Shown here one piece after another: positions 1 through 10,930 of a stretch of DNA of 64,000 nt. Position 1 is the first letter of the stretch. Each line of letters starts with the position of its first letter. The DNA is from Coprinellus micaceus (Eukaryota > Basidiomycota > Agaricomycetes > Agaricales > Psathyrellaceae): the NCBI GenBank assembly GCA_951394405.1, contig OX596340.1, positions 930,001 through 994,000 on the forward strand. Direction: 5' to 3'. Under the pieces are notes generated by a model. The model had not been told where the DNA came from. It worked only from the letters and a program-made list of their open reading frames with translations, and searched no databases. Both the position numbers and the translations under genes were made by a program.

Positions 1-1195
1 CTGTCGACCACCCACCATGCTATCCAACTGGAAAGTTTCCAAGATTTACAGACCCTCGACGCCGAAGTTGTCAACTACTCCTACCGCCTCGCCCCCTCAG
101 CCGGCAGTGGACAAACGGATGTGGAGTCCATGTGCCGACATACCAGAACCTATCCTCGTCTGTCTGCGCGGGCCTCGCGGGCTAGAAGAGGTGAATGCGA
201 AATCGTCGCTCCACTGGGCAGTCTCGACGTACCCAGCCCCTCCCGAGCCTCACGAGCCCTGCTCAGATCCTAAGCCCAATACTCGGCCGCAAACGTTCGA
301 CCCTAAGGACCTGCGTGCGGAGCCCGCCTGGCTCAATCACTTCAACGCCGGCGCTGAATCGCGTCTGTCCACCGAGCGCAAGGAGAGCGCCAAAAACCTT
401 GTCGGTTCCCTGCAGGTCTGGACACCAACCGACCTATCTGACCTTGTTATCCTCTTCATTCGCTTGGCCATATCTTGCTTCAACTGTAGCCTAAACCAGG
501 ACGGTTTGAAGGCTCTGGCGATGTTCGCGAAGGCAGCGAATGACTGCTTTGACACACAACAATCTGGTATAAATCATTTCAGAGAGCAGTTTGAAAAGAG
601 GGTCATCGGCGTCCTTGTGGCTGCATGGGATCAGGCACGTCCTTTTCACTTCTGGCCACGATGTACCGATTTCTGACCTTTGTTCGATTCATTGTAGAGA
701 TGTCCGTGGGCTATGGTGTACAGGGTCAAAACGCCCGATGCCTACTTCCTTCCTATCTACAACCTATGCGGGTTCGTCGGTGCTTGCATCAAGCATGGAA
801 TGTTCAAGTCAACGGTCGGCCATCGACTCATTCACCTTCTCCTCGACCAAGCGACTCACCTCGAATACATCCACGGAATTCGACATATTCTCCTCCATGC
901 CGAGGATGCTTTCTGGGATACCGTGGGGTCTGAATTCGCACGGAAGCGAGATGTGGCGGCCTTCAAAAAGCGAATACAAAACCTCCGGGCTATAACCAAC
1001 GAGGCAAACGGACAGTCGCTATTCCTTCAGGTTCCAACAATTGCGGCGGGGATGGACGGAGGAGCCGACGAGTACCAGGCGCGGAAGTTGAAGAAAGCTC
1101 GTGACGGCGTGTCCGAGATTGAAAAGCTGGTCAGCAAGCACAGCAAACCTTTACCCGCCACACCTCCGCTACCGGGTCAACGAAAGATAATTTAG
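1..1195 (+). CDS. Hypothetical protein, 5' end outside or near the window edge
   Basis: No family recognised. Two readings of the 5' part fit. In one, an exon enters from the left (frame 1, to about 190), a GTGAAT donor at 191 and a CTCAG acceptor at 266 remove about 76 nt, and the message joins frame 2. In the other, the ATG at 17 in a good context (CCACCATG) starts frame 2 directly. Frame 2 is well coding-like from about 267 to 610 (helical, with LVILFIRLAISCF). A short intron then ends at TTGTAG (697), and the last exon runs to the TAG at 1195, rich in helices (LIHLLLDQATHLEYIHGIRH) with a basic, coiled-coil-prone C-terminus. The donor of this second intron is not settled (611 or 616). No signal peptide or membrane segment is visible. 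Intron borders are inference. Confidence 0.5.
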
Positions 1196-1632
1196 GCTTG
1201 AGAGTAGGTTCGCAACCCATGCCGATGTGCTTGCCGGCGCCAAGCCACCGGTGTTTCGTTCTATGCGCTGGTATATTAACATGCTACAGTAATCGATTTT
1301 GTATCGCGATTTTTCCTTTCGACGCTCGATGTGCCCTATTAAAATGCGGTGTGCAGATTCAGTTGAGTTTCAAGCAAGGTCACCTGCTAGTTTTGACCCC
1401 TACAAGAGCGGGTGCATCAAATGTGCCTTGATTCTGCCTCATCCATGAAGGTCCAAGGCATGATGCACGAGCGCCCATCAATTAGCGCCCGTCAACTCGG
1501 CATCAATAGCCATATGCAGCCAGCGACACGGCGTGTCGCCCTTGGTATTCCCACTGCCATAGGGCAAGTATATATGGGCATCGTAACTAGCGAGACGAGA
1601 ACAGAACGGCCAAGGCCTTCCCCGCCCCGAAG
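1196..1632. other. Intergenic region, tyrosinase promoter side
   Basis: No gene seen. It must hold the terminator of the left gene and the promoter of the tyrosinase. The stretch ATTAGCGCCCGTC near 1479-1491 resembles the ATAAGCGCCCGTC half of the element found upstream of the NACHT paralogs. Confidence 0.4.
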
Positions 1633-2953
1633 ATGTTGCGCCTTCGCTTCTTGCATCTAGCTCTCGTCATTGCTTGCATCCTTTCCGCCGCTTTGGCGAT
1701 CCCCGCTCCCGAAAACGGGTCCGAGTATCAGACGGTATCCAGGCATCGGGAAAAACGCAGATGCTCGAAGATTGACCGTAGAAAGGAGTGGTACGCTGGA
1801 CTCCACTCCCTCTTCTCGTAGCTGTACTAACTTGGTGTCCCTCGATACCGCTGTCCTTTAAAGGCGAGACCTGACCATAAAGCAGAGAAAGCAGTACCTC
1901 AAAGCCGTGCTATGCCTCCACTCGAAGCCTCCCTCGGACCCGACGCGTGATGCCACGACCAGATTTGAAGAGTTTCAACTCACGCACGTCTTGTTAACGG
2001 GCCGTATCCACTTCGTCGTACGTCCGGCCCTTTGCTTGGGGCTTGAGATGTAAGGCTGACATAATCGCCGCATATAGGGACAATTCCTTCCCTGGCATAG
2101 GCACCTAACGACCCTCTATAATAAGGCACTCCGCCAGGAGTGTGGTTACAATGGTCCATCCCCGTACTGGGACTGGACAAGAGACGCCGAGTCGAACCAG
2201 CCGTAAGACCTTCCTAGATTCTTTCATGTCGACCTCCAGCTCATTTCTGTCCGAAGTCTATTGCAGTCTCCCATCTTCCACCCTGTAACGGGGTTCGGAG
2301 GCGACGGGGTCCCTGGAACCTACACTCTACCTCCGGACCCAAACGGCGAAGCTGAACTAGGTCCCTTCACTCCCACCGAACTCATTAATATCTGGCGAGG
2401 CTGTGTGGGAGACGGACCGTTCGCACATTCTGTCTTCCACCTCGGTCCGGGAAGGATGAAGACACCCCATTGCCTTGTACGCGGGATTAACGAGCCCTTG
2501 CTGCAAGAGTGGTTGAGTACGGCTAGAGTGCAAGAAGCTCTCGCGACACAGAGTTACGAGGAGTTCAGGCTGTTAATTGATCTCGACTTCTACGGAATTC
2601 ATGGAGGAGGACATGGACTGCTCGGAGGAGAGATGACAAACGGCTTCTCCGCGCCTGGAGGTGCGTCGACTGGTTTCATATATAGATTTCATAGTTTCTC
2701 ACCGGCCACCCCCATAGATCCACTCTTCTATCTTCATCATGCTAACCTCGATAGGGTCTGGTGGCTCTGGCAGGAAGCCAACCCTGTGAACCGACGCTAT
2801 GACATCTCTGGCCCGATCGTCAAGTTCGGTACAAGCTTGGACCCACAAGTTACCCTCGACTTTCAGCTCGACTTCCCTTCCTTAGGACCAAATGTGACCA
2901 TCCGCCAGACTATGGATGCCTCTCTCGAGCCTAACTGCTTTACCTACGAATAG
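1633..2953 (+). CDS. Secreted tyrosinase (type-3 copper monophenol monooxygenase)
   Basis: Oxidises monophenols and o-diphenols to quinones, the entry step to melanin-like pigments. Five exons fit in phase: 1633-1790, 1864-2017, 2078-2202, 2257-2660, 2718-2953, giving about 358 aa. Residues 1-22 form a signal peptide (hydrophobic LALVIACILSAALA). The CuA site is carried by LTHVLLTGRIHFVGQF and LPWHRHL. The CuB site is carried by GIHGGGHG and FYLHHANLDRVWWLWQ, so all six copper histidines appear present. The first intron has a perfect TACTAAC branch site. The protein ends soon after the catalytic core, as in short secreted fungal forms, so the long C-terminal lid of intracellular mushroom tyrosinases is absent. 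The fourth intron (57 nt) is stop-free and a multiple of three, so an uncorrected ORF call would wrongly include it. Confidence 0.93.
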
Positions 2954-5318
2954 TTAGGGGCCTCTGTTCGTTAATATTACGTGGGTACCCAGCTCAAATG
3001 TGCGTCAATCGATTCTTCCAGGCGCTGGAATATATACCCCACGTTTCCGTATCTACCCCGTAACTGAGGTCTAGTCGAAAACGTTGAACCCTCAACAGAC
3101 CCTTATCCCAAAACACGATGCACCAACAAGCTTTATATTCATTCCACCTGTCTCATTAGCTCACCTCATTAGCCACGCCTCACCCGGGGAAGACCCAACC
3201 CTCTACCACGGCTCGGAAATTAAGCGCACGAGGCACCCCCTTCCAGCGGATGATGCTCTGAATGACGCAGAACAATTAAGCCACGTTCCCGAGCTGGAAG
3301 GTGCAGACCAAGATGCCTGTCAGTCATTTCGATCTAGTTCCTATCAAGAAATTCATGAATACACACCCCTGGTTCGGTATTGACAGTTGGAATGCAGGAG
3401 ACATATACTGTCGGCGAACATGAAGTAAAGAAATGAATATTCGTGAACCGGTGCCCCTCGAGTTCACCGCAACTCAGCGATCTCCTCGATGAACCCCACT
3501 TAAATCGGGATCACACCGAACACCGAGTAACCCACGCTTGAGCCTGCTTGAGCTGAATGGAAGCCTACGGACGGCACATACAACTTAATCGTAGCAGGTA
3601 CATACACTTTGGGAAAGGTTAAGGTACACGAGGGCTGGGTCAAACAATGAAAAGACTGAAAGGATGCCTCAAACGAGGCTCGGGGTGCGTTAACCCCGAC
3701 CACCTTCCCAACCAGCCCTCTGCCCACGGCGAGCCACCAGGCAGCCTAAGCCAGCTGCAGTCATCTACGGACGGAGAGGTGTACGTACTTAGTCGTCCCC
3801 TGGGTCCTCTGAGGCTCTGAGCTCGGCCACTGCCTGCCTTGAGGGATTTGAAGTCGATTTAAAGTCCCTTCTCTTCGGTTCATCTCCTGGGCACTATGAA
3901 AACCTGCCCCAATCGGAACAGCGGTGAAGTGAATGAAGCGGGAAGACGACGGAAGACGGAAGGTCGAGAAATGCCCATGATATTACCAGAATCGACGAGT
4001 AGCTTAGTCGAGAAGGGGAGGGAGGGGGGTAGGTCGATAAGTACAAAACCAATATCAAAGAAACTGTCATAGAAGAAGTTCAGAAGAACACGAGAGCGAA
4101 AAGAAGCTGAAAAAAGCCCAAAAGAGAAAGGAAAGGGTAAGGAGCGACGGGGACGAGAGGATTGAAAAGAGGTTCCGGGACAGAGAACATCAGTGACCTG
4201 ACAGTCCATTGCCGTCGGGACCTCTCCACCTGCTCGAGTTGGCTGAAAGTGGCCCGGGACGAGTGGTGTACACTCGCACGAAAGCGTACTCTATGTAAAA
4301 GGAGTAGTTTTAGGAAAGTGAAGGGAAGTCCAAAGTCCATACGGTAGGTGAAATGTGAATAAACGATATTGTGAAGTGGGCGGGATGGTGAACAGGGAAA
4401 ACTGGGACACGAACAAATGCAAGAGAAGGGAAACGGTGAACAAAAACACAATAAGAATAGGCTGCTTTGCTGATGATTTGAGAAACAAATGGTTCGAGTT
4501 GAATAAATACCAAGGCGGTGGGAGCTGGTGGTGGGAGTAGGTTGAAGGCGGCTAGCGTCGGGCGCGATAAAAGGTCGTTCGTTCTTCGTTCGGTCGTAGT
4601 TGGCGTTAGGCGTCCTCACACGGCATACGTATGTAAGGCATTCGGATAAATGGTGTTGAAGTTTGGATTCGGGTATTCGCAGGACAAGGAACCAAAAACA
4701 GCGGGCTCGACGGCCAAGCGCACGACCGCAGCGGACTCCGCTCTTCGCAAACGATGGCGAAGAGCAAAGATCAACGCGCAGGTTTGCTGATCTTGATCAG
4801 AAGCATCAGACGTACGTGCCCGCCATCTGGCACTCGAGGAGGTCAGGAATAATAAACTGTCAATGGCGGTGGAAAGGGGGAGACGCGAAGGTGAAATGGT
4901 GCATGAGGGAAGAGTCGACCGAAGGGTGGCTGTGGGAGGAAGAACGAATTGCGCGCGACGTGGGGGAAGGGAAGACAAAGAAAGCTGAAAGGTGCTGTAG
5001 AAAAAAAGACAGCTGGTATAAAAATCAAACGGGTAATAATGGTTCAGAGTCCAAGGCGAAACTAGGTAGTTTTCAAGACAGCTGAAAGAATGGAAGCGAT
5101 GGGAGGACGATCGCGAAGGCTTGGGAGGGGTTGCAAGAACAGTCCATGAAAGCGGGGGACAGTGGGCGGCGTAATGACCGCGAGGGATATGCAATGGCCA
5201 AGAGGATGAAAGGTATGAGGTCGACGCACAAATTCGCCGAGGAAAAAGGAAGGGGGAAACAATTTACCTCAAAAAGAGGTAAGGCGAGAAGCAGGAAGGA
5301 GTGAAAGTGGGCCGAAGG
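2954..5318. other. Long intergenic region, purine-rich on the plus strand
   Basis: No gene recognised. From about 3880 to 5290 the plus strand is strongly purine-rich (runs of A and G; pyrimidines on minus). Open frames here, such as a 192-codon minus frame at 4616-5194, are low-complexity and lack a convincing exon plan. It probably holds 3' ends of the two convergent flanking genes and untranslated sequence. Confidence 0.4.
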
Positions 5319-6858
5319 CTACCGCTGGTGTGGATCTTCCCCGGGATGACTATGCGATTCCACCGTAACACCCCTCGACGAGGCCACGCTCCTCAGGTCC
5401 CTACCCTCCTCCGCCAGCTCCCGATTCAGGACATCTTGCCCCGTTGCACCCCCCTCCGCTTGAGACTCTGGACTATCTCCCTCTCCTATGGCCGCAAAGT
5501 CCGGTTTCCGAAGCATTTTCCTGAAGGCGTCCGCCATGATGGCCGCATCCGCTCCGCTGAATGGTCCGCCTTCTCCAGAAATACCAGATGCACCATCATG
5601 CAGAACATCGGACTGCTGGGCACTCGGGCCTCCATGGCTGTCGTTGCGCCGAAGTGAGGCCGGACGTTGCTGGATAGAAGGAAGGACAGCTGGACCAAGA
5701 AGCGGCGATTCTTGTTGGACGTTCGCCATCATGGGCGAAGCTGAGTTCATCGAATTGCGGTTCGATTCGACTTCGGCCTGGTTCCTCCGCCGTATGCGGC
5801 GAATGATGAAGAAGATCAGGATGCAGGTTGCAGCGATGGCGAAGAAACCCAACACAACGATTACGGCTATAGCCCAACGAGGGAATTGGTCGTTTCCACT
5901 GTTGAAAGGCTGAACGTTACCACTTGCGTTTGGCCAGAGCGTAGTCGGTGTCCCGTTGATCGTTGTGACAACTGATGACGAAAGGGCGGAGAGGGACGAG
6001 AGTGATGCCAGCTCCGAGGAAACTGATGCAGCGGAGCTAGAAGACGCTGCCGCTGCTGCTGATGACGAAGAAGCCGCGACAACATCTGCGACGGTCGTCT
6101 CTGTTGTAACAAATGAGCACCAGAGGGGAGGGGATACAAAGTTCAAAACACGTACGGACGGCGGTGAAAATGGACTGGGGGATCTCGTTGCCATCTAGCG
6201 TTTTATCACTTCGGATGATCACCCAATAGAAGGGGTAACTCTTGTTTCCGCCTCCACTGTCCCACCTCAGGCCATCACCCCCAAACCACCTATCATCCAC
6301 TTGTGCCCTGACCCACCCCGCCTGGTTTTGAGGGTTAGCCTGATTTTTGAAGCTCAGAATTTCTTGCTTCGAATCACCGCGAAACAGGTAGATGTCGACG
6401 AGATTGGTTTGAGTTAGCTCAGGTCTTCGCGAATTCCCTGGGTTGAAGGTCACCGTCAATGGCGGGTTCTAGACGGGTTGGAGAAGTGTTACACGCACAT
6501 ACGAAGGTCGCCCATTCGTGCTGAGGTACTTGCACGCTGGACGTAGGGTAACACGATATCACGTCGTTACCGGAGAAAACTTGGCAATCTCGTAGGGCCC
6601 TATCTACAGGGCGACGGGTCACTGTCAGCGGCACGCCCGGGGGGAAGAGAAGATTCACGACGCACTAATTGCAGCCTGGTCCACAATGACCTGTCGCGCC
6701 GCCAGCTCGCTCCCCTGCCTCCCCTCCGACCGGACCCGCCTCCTCTTAACGAACCTTCCTTCCGCATCGGACGTTGAGAAGTATGAGTCTGTTGGAGGTG
6801 GTGCTGGCGTGGGTGTCTGGCTTGGCCAGGGACTGTCCCCGTAGGGTCTTGTAGCCAT
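5319..6858 (-). CDS. Single-pass membrane protein with Ser/Ala-rich stalk
   Basis: Four exons join in phase: 6858-6666, 6603-6503, 6468-6156, 6100-5319, giving about 462 aa. The N-terminal 200 residues look like a folded domain with conserved-looking blocks (DVISCYPTSSVQVPQHEW, GDGLRWDSGGGNKSYPFYWV). A low-complexity Ser/Ala stalk follows (about 205-250), then one hydrophobic span (about 278-302, AIAVIVVLGFFAIAATCILI), an Arg-rich stop-transfer patch (RRIRRRNQ), and a cytoplasmic tail with ESPLLG and DAFRKMLRKPDF. The start ATG at 6858 has a strong GACATGG context; the frame extends upstream only to a GTG. No cleavable signal is obvious, so it may be a signal-anchor protein. The layout recalls Mid2-like wall sensors or the Psg1/YKL077W group; both comparisons are tentative. 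One intron (6469-6502) is only 34 nt. Confidence 0.72.
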
Positions 6859-8892
6859 GTCGATATATAGAGGTATTATCCGTCTCAAACTGGGACTTTG
6901 CCTAGCAATGAAGGACACGAGGGTGGAACTTGGATTGACAAAGAAGGCTCTGAATCCCGAATGAATTGAGCCCTGTTCTCATATCCAGGGGCCGCCAATG
7001 TCGAGTACCGAGGATGTGCCCACAGCGCGCCGTGGGGGGCGTTCTGGCGACGGGGGGAGGGCGTCGGACGGCGAGGAAAGGGTGTTGGAGGATGTGGAGA
7101 ACGACGAGAAGGGGGGAAGCCAAGAAGCTGATAAAAGTCAACGGATGGGGGAAGCCCCATTTCCCACGGTGGCCCAGCCAAATCCGGCCGTTTCTCACCG
7201 GGACCTCGGCCACTTCAGCCTCATACTCCCGTCACTCCTCATCCTCGTCTCCTCCCTCTCCCATGTCCCGAGTGTATCACACAGAATCTGGGTTCCACCC
7301 AGCGCAGGCCCGAGGATCTTTGCTGGTTTCCTTCTTCGACCTGCTAGCCTCGTGCTGCGGTACCAATCGACATCAATTTGGAGGTAAACAGACCAGGCCA
7401 TCACCTGGGCTCTCTGTGAACCAGCAGGCGCCCATACGAGATTTTCATTCAAGTGGCCCTGTCAGTTTCCATCGCACTAGCATTTTCAAAACGTCAGCAT
7501 CCTCCATTTTTCTTCCACCTGGACAAAGCGCACGGTCCCCGAGCTTGAGGGAGGACGACGCATGCGCAGCGTTGCTTTCCGGTATCGTCACTCGTGCGCC
7601 GTCCGTTTGCGGCCCAGCGGGCCCGGAAGGGGGTTATCGTGCCTAGCTCTGTATGAGAGTGACAGATCTCAGATCCTCGATGACACCGTACCCTTGTTAG
7701 TGTGTCACATGAGGATGAGGTGTACGGTGACGAAATCGACCCCGCAGGAGAAGATCAGCTGCTCGACTCTACTGGGTAAGGCAAGTCCAAACCGCCTTCC
7801 AACGGAAAGAAATCCTACTCTTCAGGTCGGACTCCCAGATTCCACGCACGCCTCATTGAATATGAACGCAGACAAGAATGATGGTACGTCCCTCTCCCAT
7901 GAATGAATAAATACATACCTTTCACCAGCGCTCACCTCACAATCAGCGCACCAGACAGCTCCCAGTCAGTTCAGAGCGCCCGCATCACTTTCCATACGTT
8001 TTTCCGGTTCTCGGTTTATACAAAAAGCGCATCTACAGCGCCAGATCACAGCTGCCCTCCTTGAGCCTTCCCATCGAACTCGCATCGTATGGTCTCCTGC
8101 CATACGGTTCACAAGCGTTCCCAGCGGTCTCAGAGCTTGGATCTTTATCTATGAAAAACCGTGGACTGTCCCGGCCTAACCTCTTCCCCCGCCTCCCTTG
8201 TCCACCAAACCTTGTCTACCCAGCTGGGACTGCGGTACTCCCACCCCAACCCACGCTTCTCATCTCTCGCGCCGAACATTCCTCCGCGACTTCTGAATCT
8301 GTGGAGCTCACCAATGACAGCCGCCCATGTCGAACAACACCTCCGTTATCTACATACACAGTTTATATATACTTGGGTAAGCAATACGTGAAGGTACGTG
8401 AAGCATCTATAGAAGTCACGAATTCATTTTCGAAAAAAGATGAGTGAGTGCCCCGCCGTTGATGGTACCACCCGCGCGGCCGTGCCTCGAAATATTTATA
8501 AATACCATTGCCCAAGTATGCGTCCTACCCCCACAAGCGTCTGGGAGCACGATCCGTACGTACTTATCAAGGTACGCCTCTCAATTGTCCGCCTCGCACT
8601 GCGCTGATCAAATATCCCACCAGGTCTCCCTCCTCCCAACTCTAAATCTCGTGGCAAAGCGCCCACTCCAGTTCTTACAACGCGATGCAAGCGAGTGTTC
8701 ACGTCCAGCCAAGCTAGCAGTTCAACCCCGTACCTTTTGTAGACGGTAGACCACCTTGTCATATCGCTCGTCTTCTCCGATTCCTCGATAATGCTCCTCG
8801 CACCCAAGTCGTTCCCGGATCGTACACCTCTACATGTAGGGGTATCCCTCAGCGTTGTGATCAACTACAAATAGTGTCGTGGTTAGGGCTAT
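6859..8892. other. Intergenic region with a possible undetected or decayed gene
   Basis: No family recognised. On the plus strand an ATG at 6998 in good context opens an acidic frame (MSSTEDVPTARRGGRSGDGG and onward) that loses coding character after about 7180. Further on, 7702-7762 can be read as an acidic exon (VYGDEIDPAGEDQLLDST) bounded by TTAG and GTAAGG. An exon 7816-7884 (TPRFHARLIEYERRQE) follows a CTCTTCAG acceptor. These pieces could belong to one short gene or a relic. From 7950 to 8890 nothing is convincing. The first part must also hold the promoter of the membrane-protein gene, whose start lies at 6858. Confidence 0.25.
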
Positions 8893-10868
8893 CTACCTCT
8901 CAGAGTCCCTTTTCCAACGATCATTGGCGGATTCATCGTCATGTGCGTCGTCAAAGGTCGCAAACCCAAAATCGATAATTCTCAACTCCCCGTTGGTGTT
9001 ACGCACCACATTTCTTGCATGGAGATCATTGTGCCATACACCAACCATATGCATCTGCTCGATGGCACGTTCCAGGGCCTTCCTACAACAAAAACCCTCG
9101 TCGGTGTTGTCTCCTAAACCAATGAAATCAAGACTCACTTGTCGAATTCGGTCACTGTATCCACACGCTCGCCCTCGTTCGACAAGATCAGAAACGGCCG
9201 GTCATCCTCGACACGAATACCTGAAGCATAAAGTATTGGGAACCATGGACAATCAACTAGAGAAGCCAGCTTCTCATATGCCTTCCTCTCTTGATGGTAA
9301 CACGAACAGTCCGACTCCCAGAAGACCTTGATGACAATGGGAGGGGTTGCATAAACGAATGTCTGTGCAGTTGAAGAAACAAAGCATTGGCCCGCTGGTG
9401 GCAATGTCCAGATCTTCCCCTTGTTTGCGTATTCACTATCTCTTGCGTCAGTTGCACCATATACAGACAGTAATATGTCCGGCTCACCTGTTGTGAAGCT
9501 TCAAGACATAGCCTTCATCCATGCTAATCCAGTAGTATCTGTTCAGACGCCGGAGCTGGTATTGTGTCCACACCCCCACTAGTTGCTCCATGAGCGGCTG
9601 GACCAAGCTTGACAATGGCTGGAATAGTCCCAACATCGACAGTACAGTTACTATCCCCTGTACGAGAAAAGTGTGTACCCCAGTCATGAGCTGGGTCAAC
9701 CATGGCGAGGCCGGTACAGATGCCTCGCCGGCTCGTTGCAGATACATCCGAATGGTTTCCATCTGAGCAGGCGATTTCTGCTCCCAAAAATGCTTCGATG
9801 AGGTTTTCCTCGTATATACGGTCGCCATCACCCAGCCAAAGAACCTCTCGACAAACTTCTCCACCAATTTTCCATCCTTCAGGGCGGCCTCGACTATGAA
9901 GATGTGAGTTGACATGTTGACATCCTGTCGGTGTTCGCCACACTCACCCTGCCCCCAGTCCTTCTCCAACCACATGTCCCCCATCAGATCCTCACTCATG
10001 CATAGGGTGCCATCCTTCTTCATCACCCCAACGAATAAATGGAACGGAAACGCGGCTGCCGCCACATGAAGAATCTTCTTGTCGTCGACTGCATCTCCCT
10101 TGCCTTTATCCGACTCTTTAGCGCTCTCCTTCCCTGGCATTTTGGGCAGTTCTTCTTCCTTGTCATCCGCTTCCATAAGCAACATTTGCACCCCATGCTC
10201 GTCGCCCTCATCCTCCGACAGCTACACAAACCTTCAGCAATCGACTGTGTTGTGAGAACCTGACGACTGACTTGAGCGAAGGGGGAATACCACTTTTGCC
10301 AATGTGCCAGCTTCCCCACTGGTATGTTCCACTCTCGATTTGCCCCACACTTGGGAGACTTTATCTCAATCAACCCAAATGGCCTGACCACATCCCTCAA
10401 CACCATATCCCTATCACAAGCCCCCGTGGAATATGGTTCATCCACGGCGCTCGTAAATCGGGGGCAGCTCCACCCTTCAATATCGTAACCTTCTGGTGGC
10501 TTAGTCTTGTACGTCTCCCCTCTGCTCCACACCGCCAGAGCAAAGTCCCCAATGCGCTTCATCACCGTCCTCGCCTGGAAGGGCCCCGTCGGAGGGTCGC
10601 TGGGGATCCCCCATAGTGCAGCGAGTGCCTCTGCATTGAACGGGACCGTCGCCTCGAGGGTTGCTTGATCTGGCTCCAGTTCTGGACAGGGAAATGTCGC
10701 CAATTTCACACTACTCTTGCAAGGTGGGGGAATGCCTTGGTCCTTCATGTAGGTTGTGCCGGCCTTCTTCACAAGCCATTGACCGACATAGACCGCCGTA
10801 TAGAGACAGTCGCCCACACTCATAGTATCCAACTGGCCCATTCCCGGATTCAACAATTTACGCTTCAT
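8893..10868 (-). CDS. PD-(D/E)XK nuclease-like domain fused to protein kinase
   Basis: Five exons fit in phase: 10868-10272, 10221-9948, 9893-9488, 9435-9139, 9082-8893, giving about 587 aa. The N-terminal half has an acidic residue cluster (CDRDMVLRD) followed by FGLIEIKSPK, a good match to the last beta-strand of PD-(D/E)XK nucleases. The middle carries a Lys/Glu-rich linker and a hydrophobic helical stretch. The C-terminal 170 residues form a kinase: VIKVFW (ATP-binding Lys), WHNDLHARNVV (catalytic loop with HND) and IDFGFA (DFG), so it looks catalytically competent although compact. Nuclease plus kinase fusions are described among eukaryotic Crinkler/CR-type effectors derived from mobile-element nucleases; membership of that group is inference. 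No Crinkler header is seen. It sits next to the NACHT block. Confidence 0.75.
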
Positions 10869-10871
10869 GGA

Positions 10872-10930
10872 AAAGAGAGAGAGAGAGAGATGTGGAGTTG
10901 AATACCACGTTCACAAGAGAGAGGAGAGAG
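10872..10930. repeat. Imperfect (GA)n microsatellite
   Basis: A pure GA run of about 18 nt at 10873-10890 and a second broken GA run at about 10913-10930 lie immediately upstream of the nuclease-kinase start codon, probably inside its 5' leader or promoter. Confidence 0.85.

Noticed and set aside
3880..5290. Open frames on both strands (for example minus 4616-5194, plus 4663-5085) as possible genes.
   Set aside because: Low-complexity, skewed composition, no motifs and no splice support.
6966..7646. A 226-codon plus-strand frame.
   Set aside because: Composition is basic and erratic, it overlaps other open frames in GC-rich sequence, and no motif is present.
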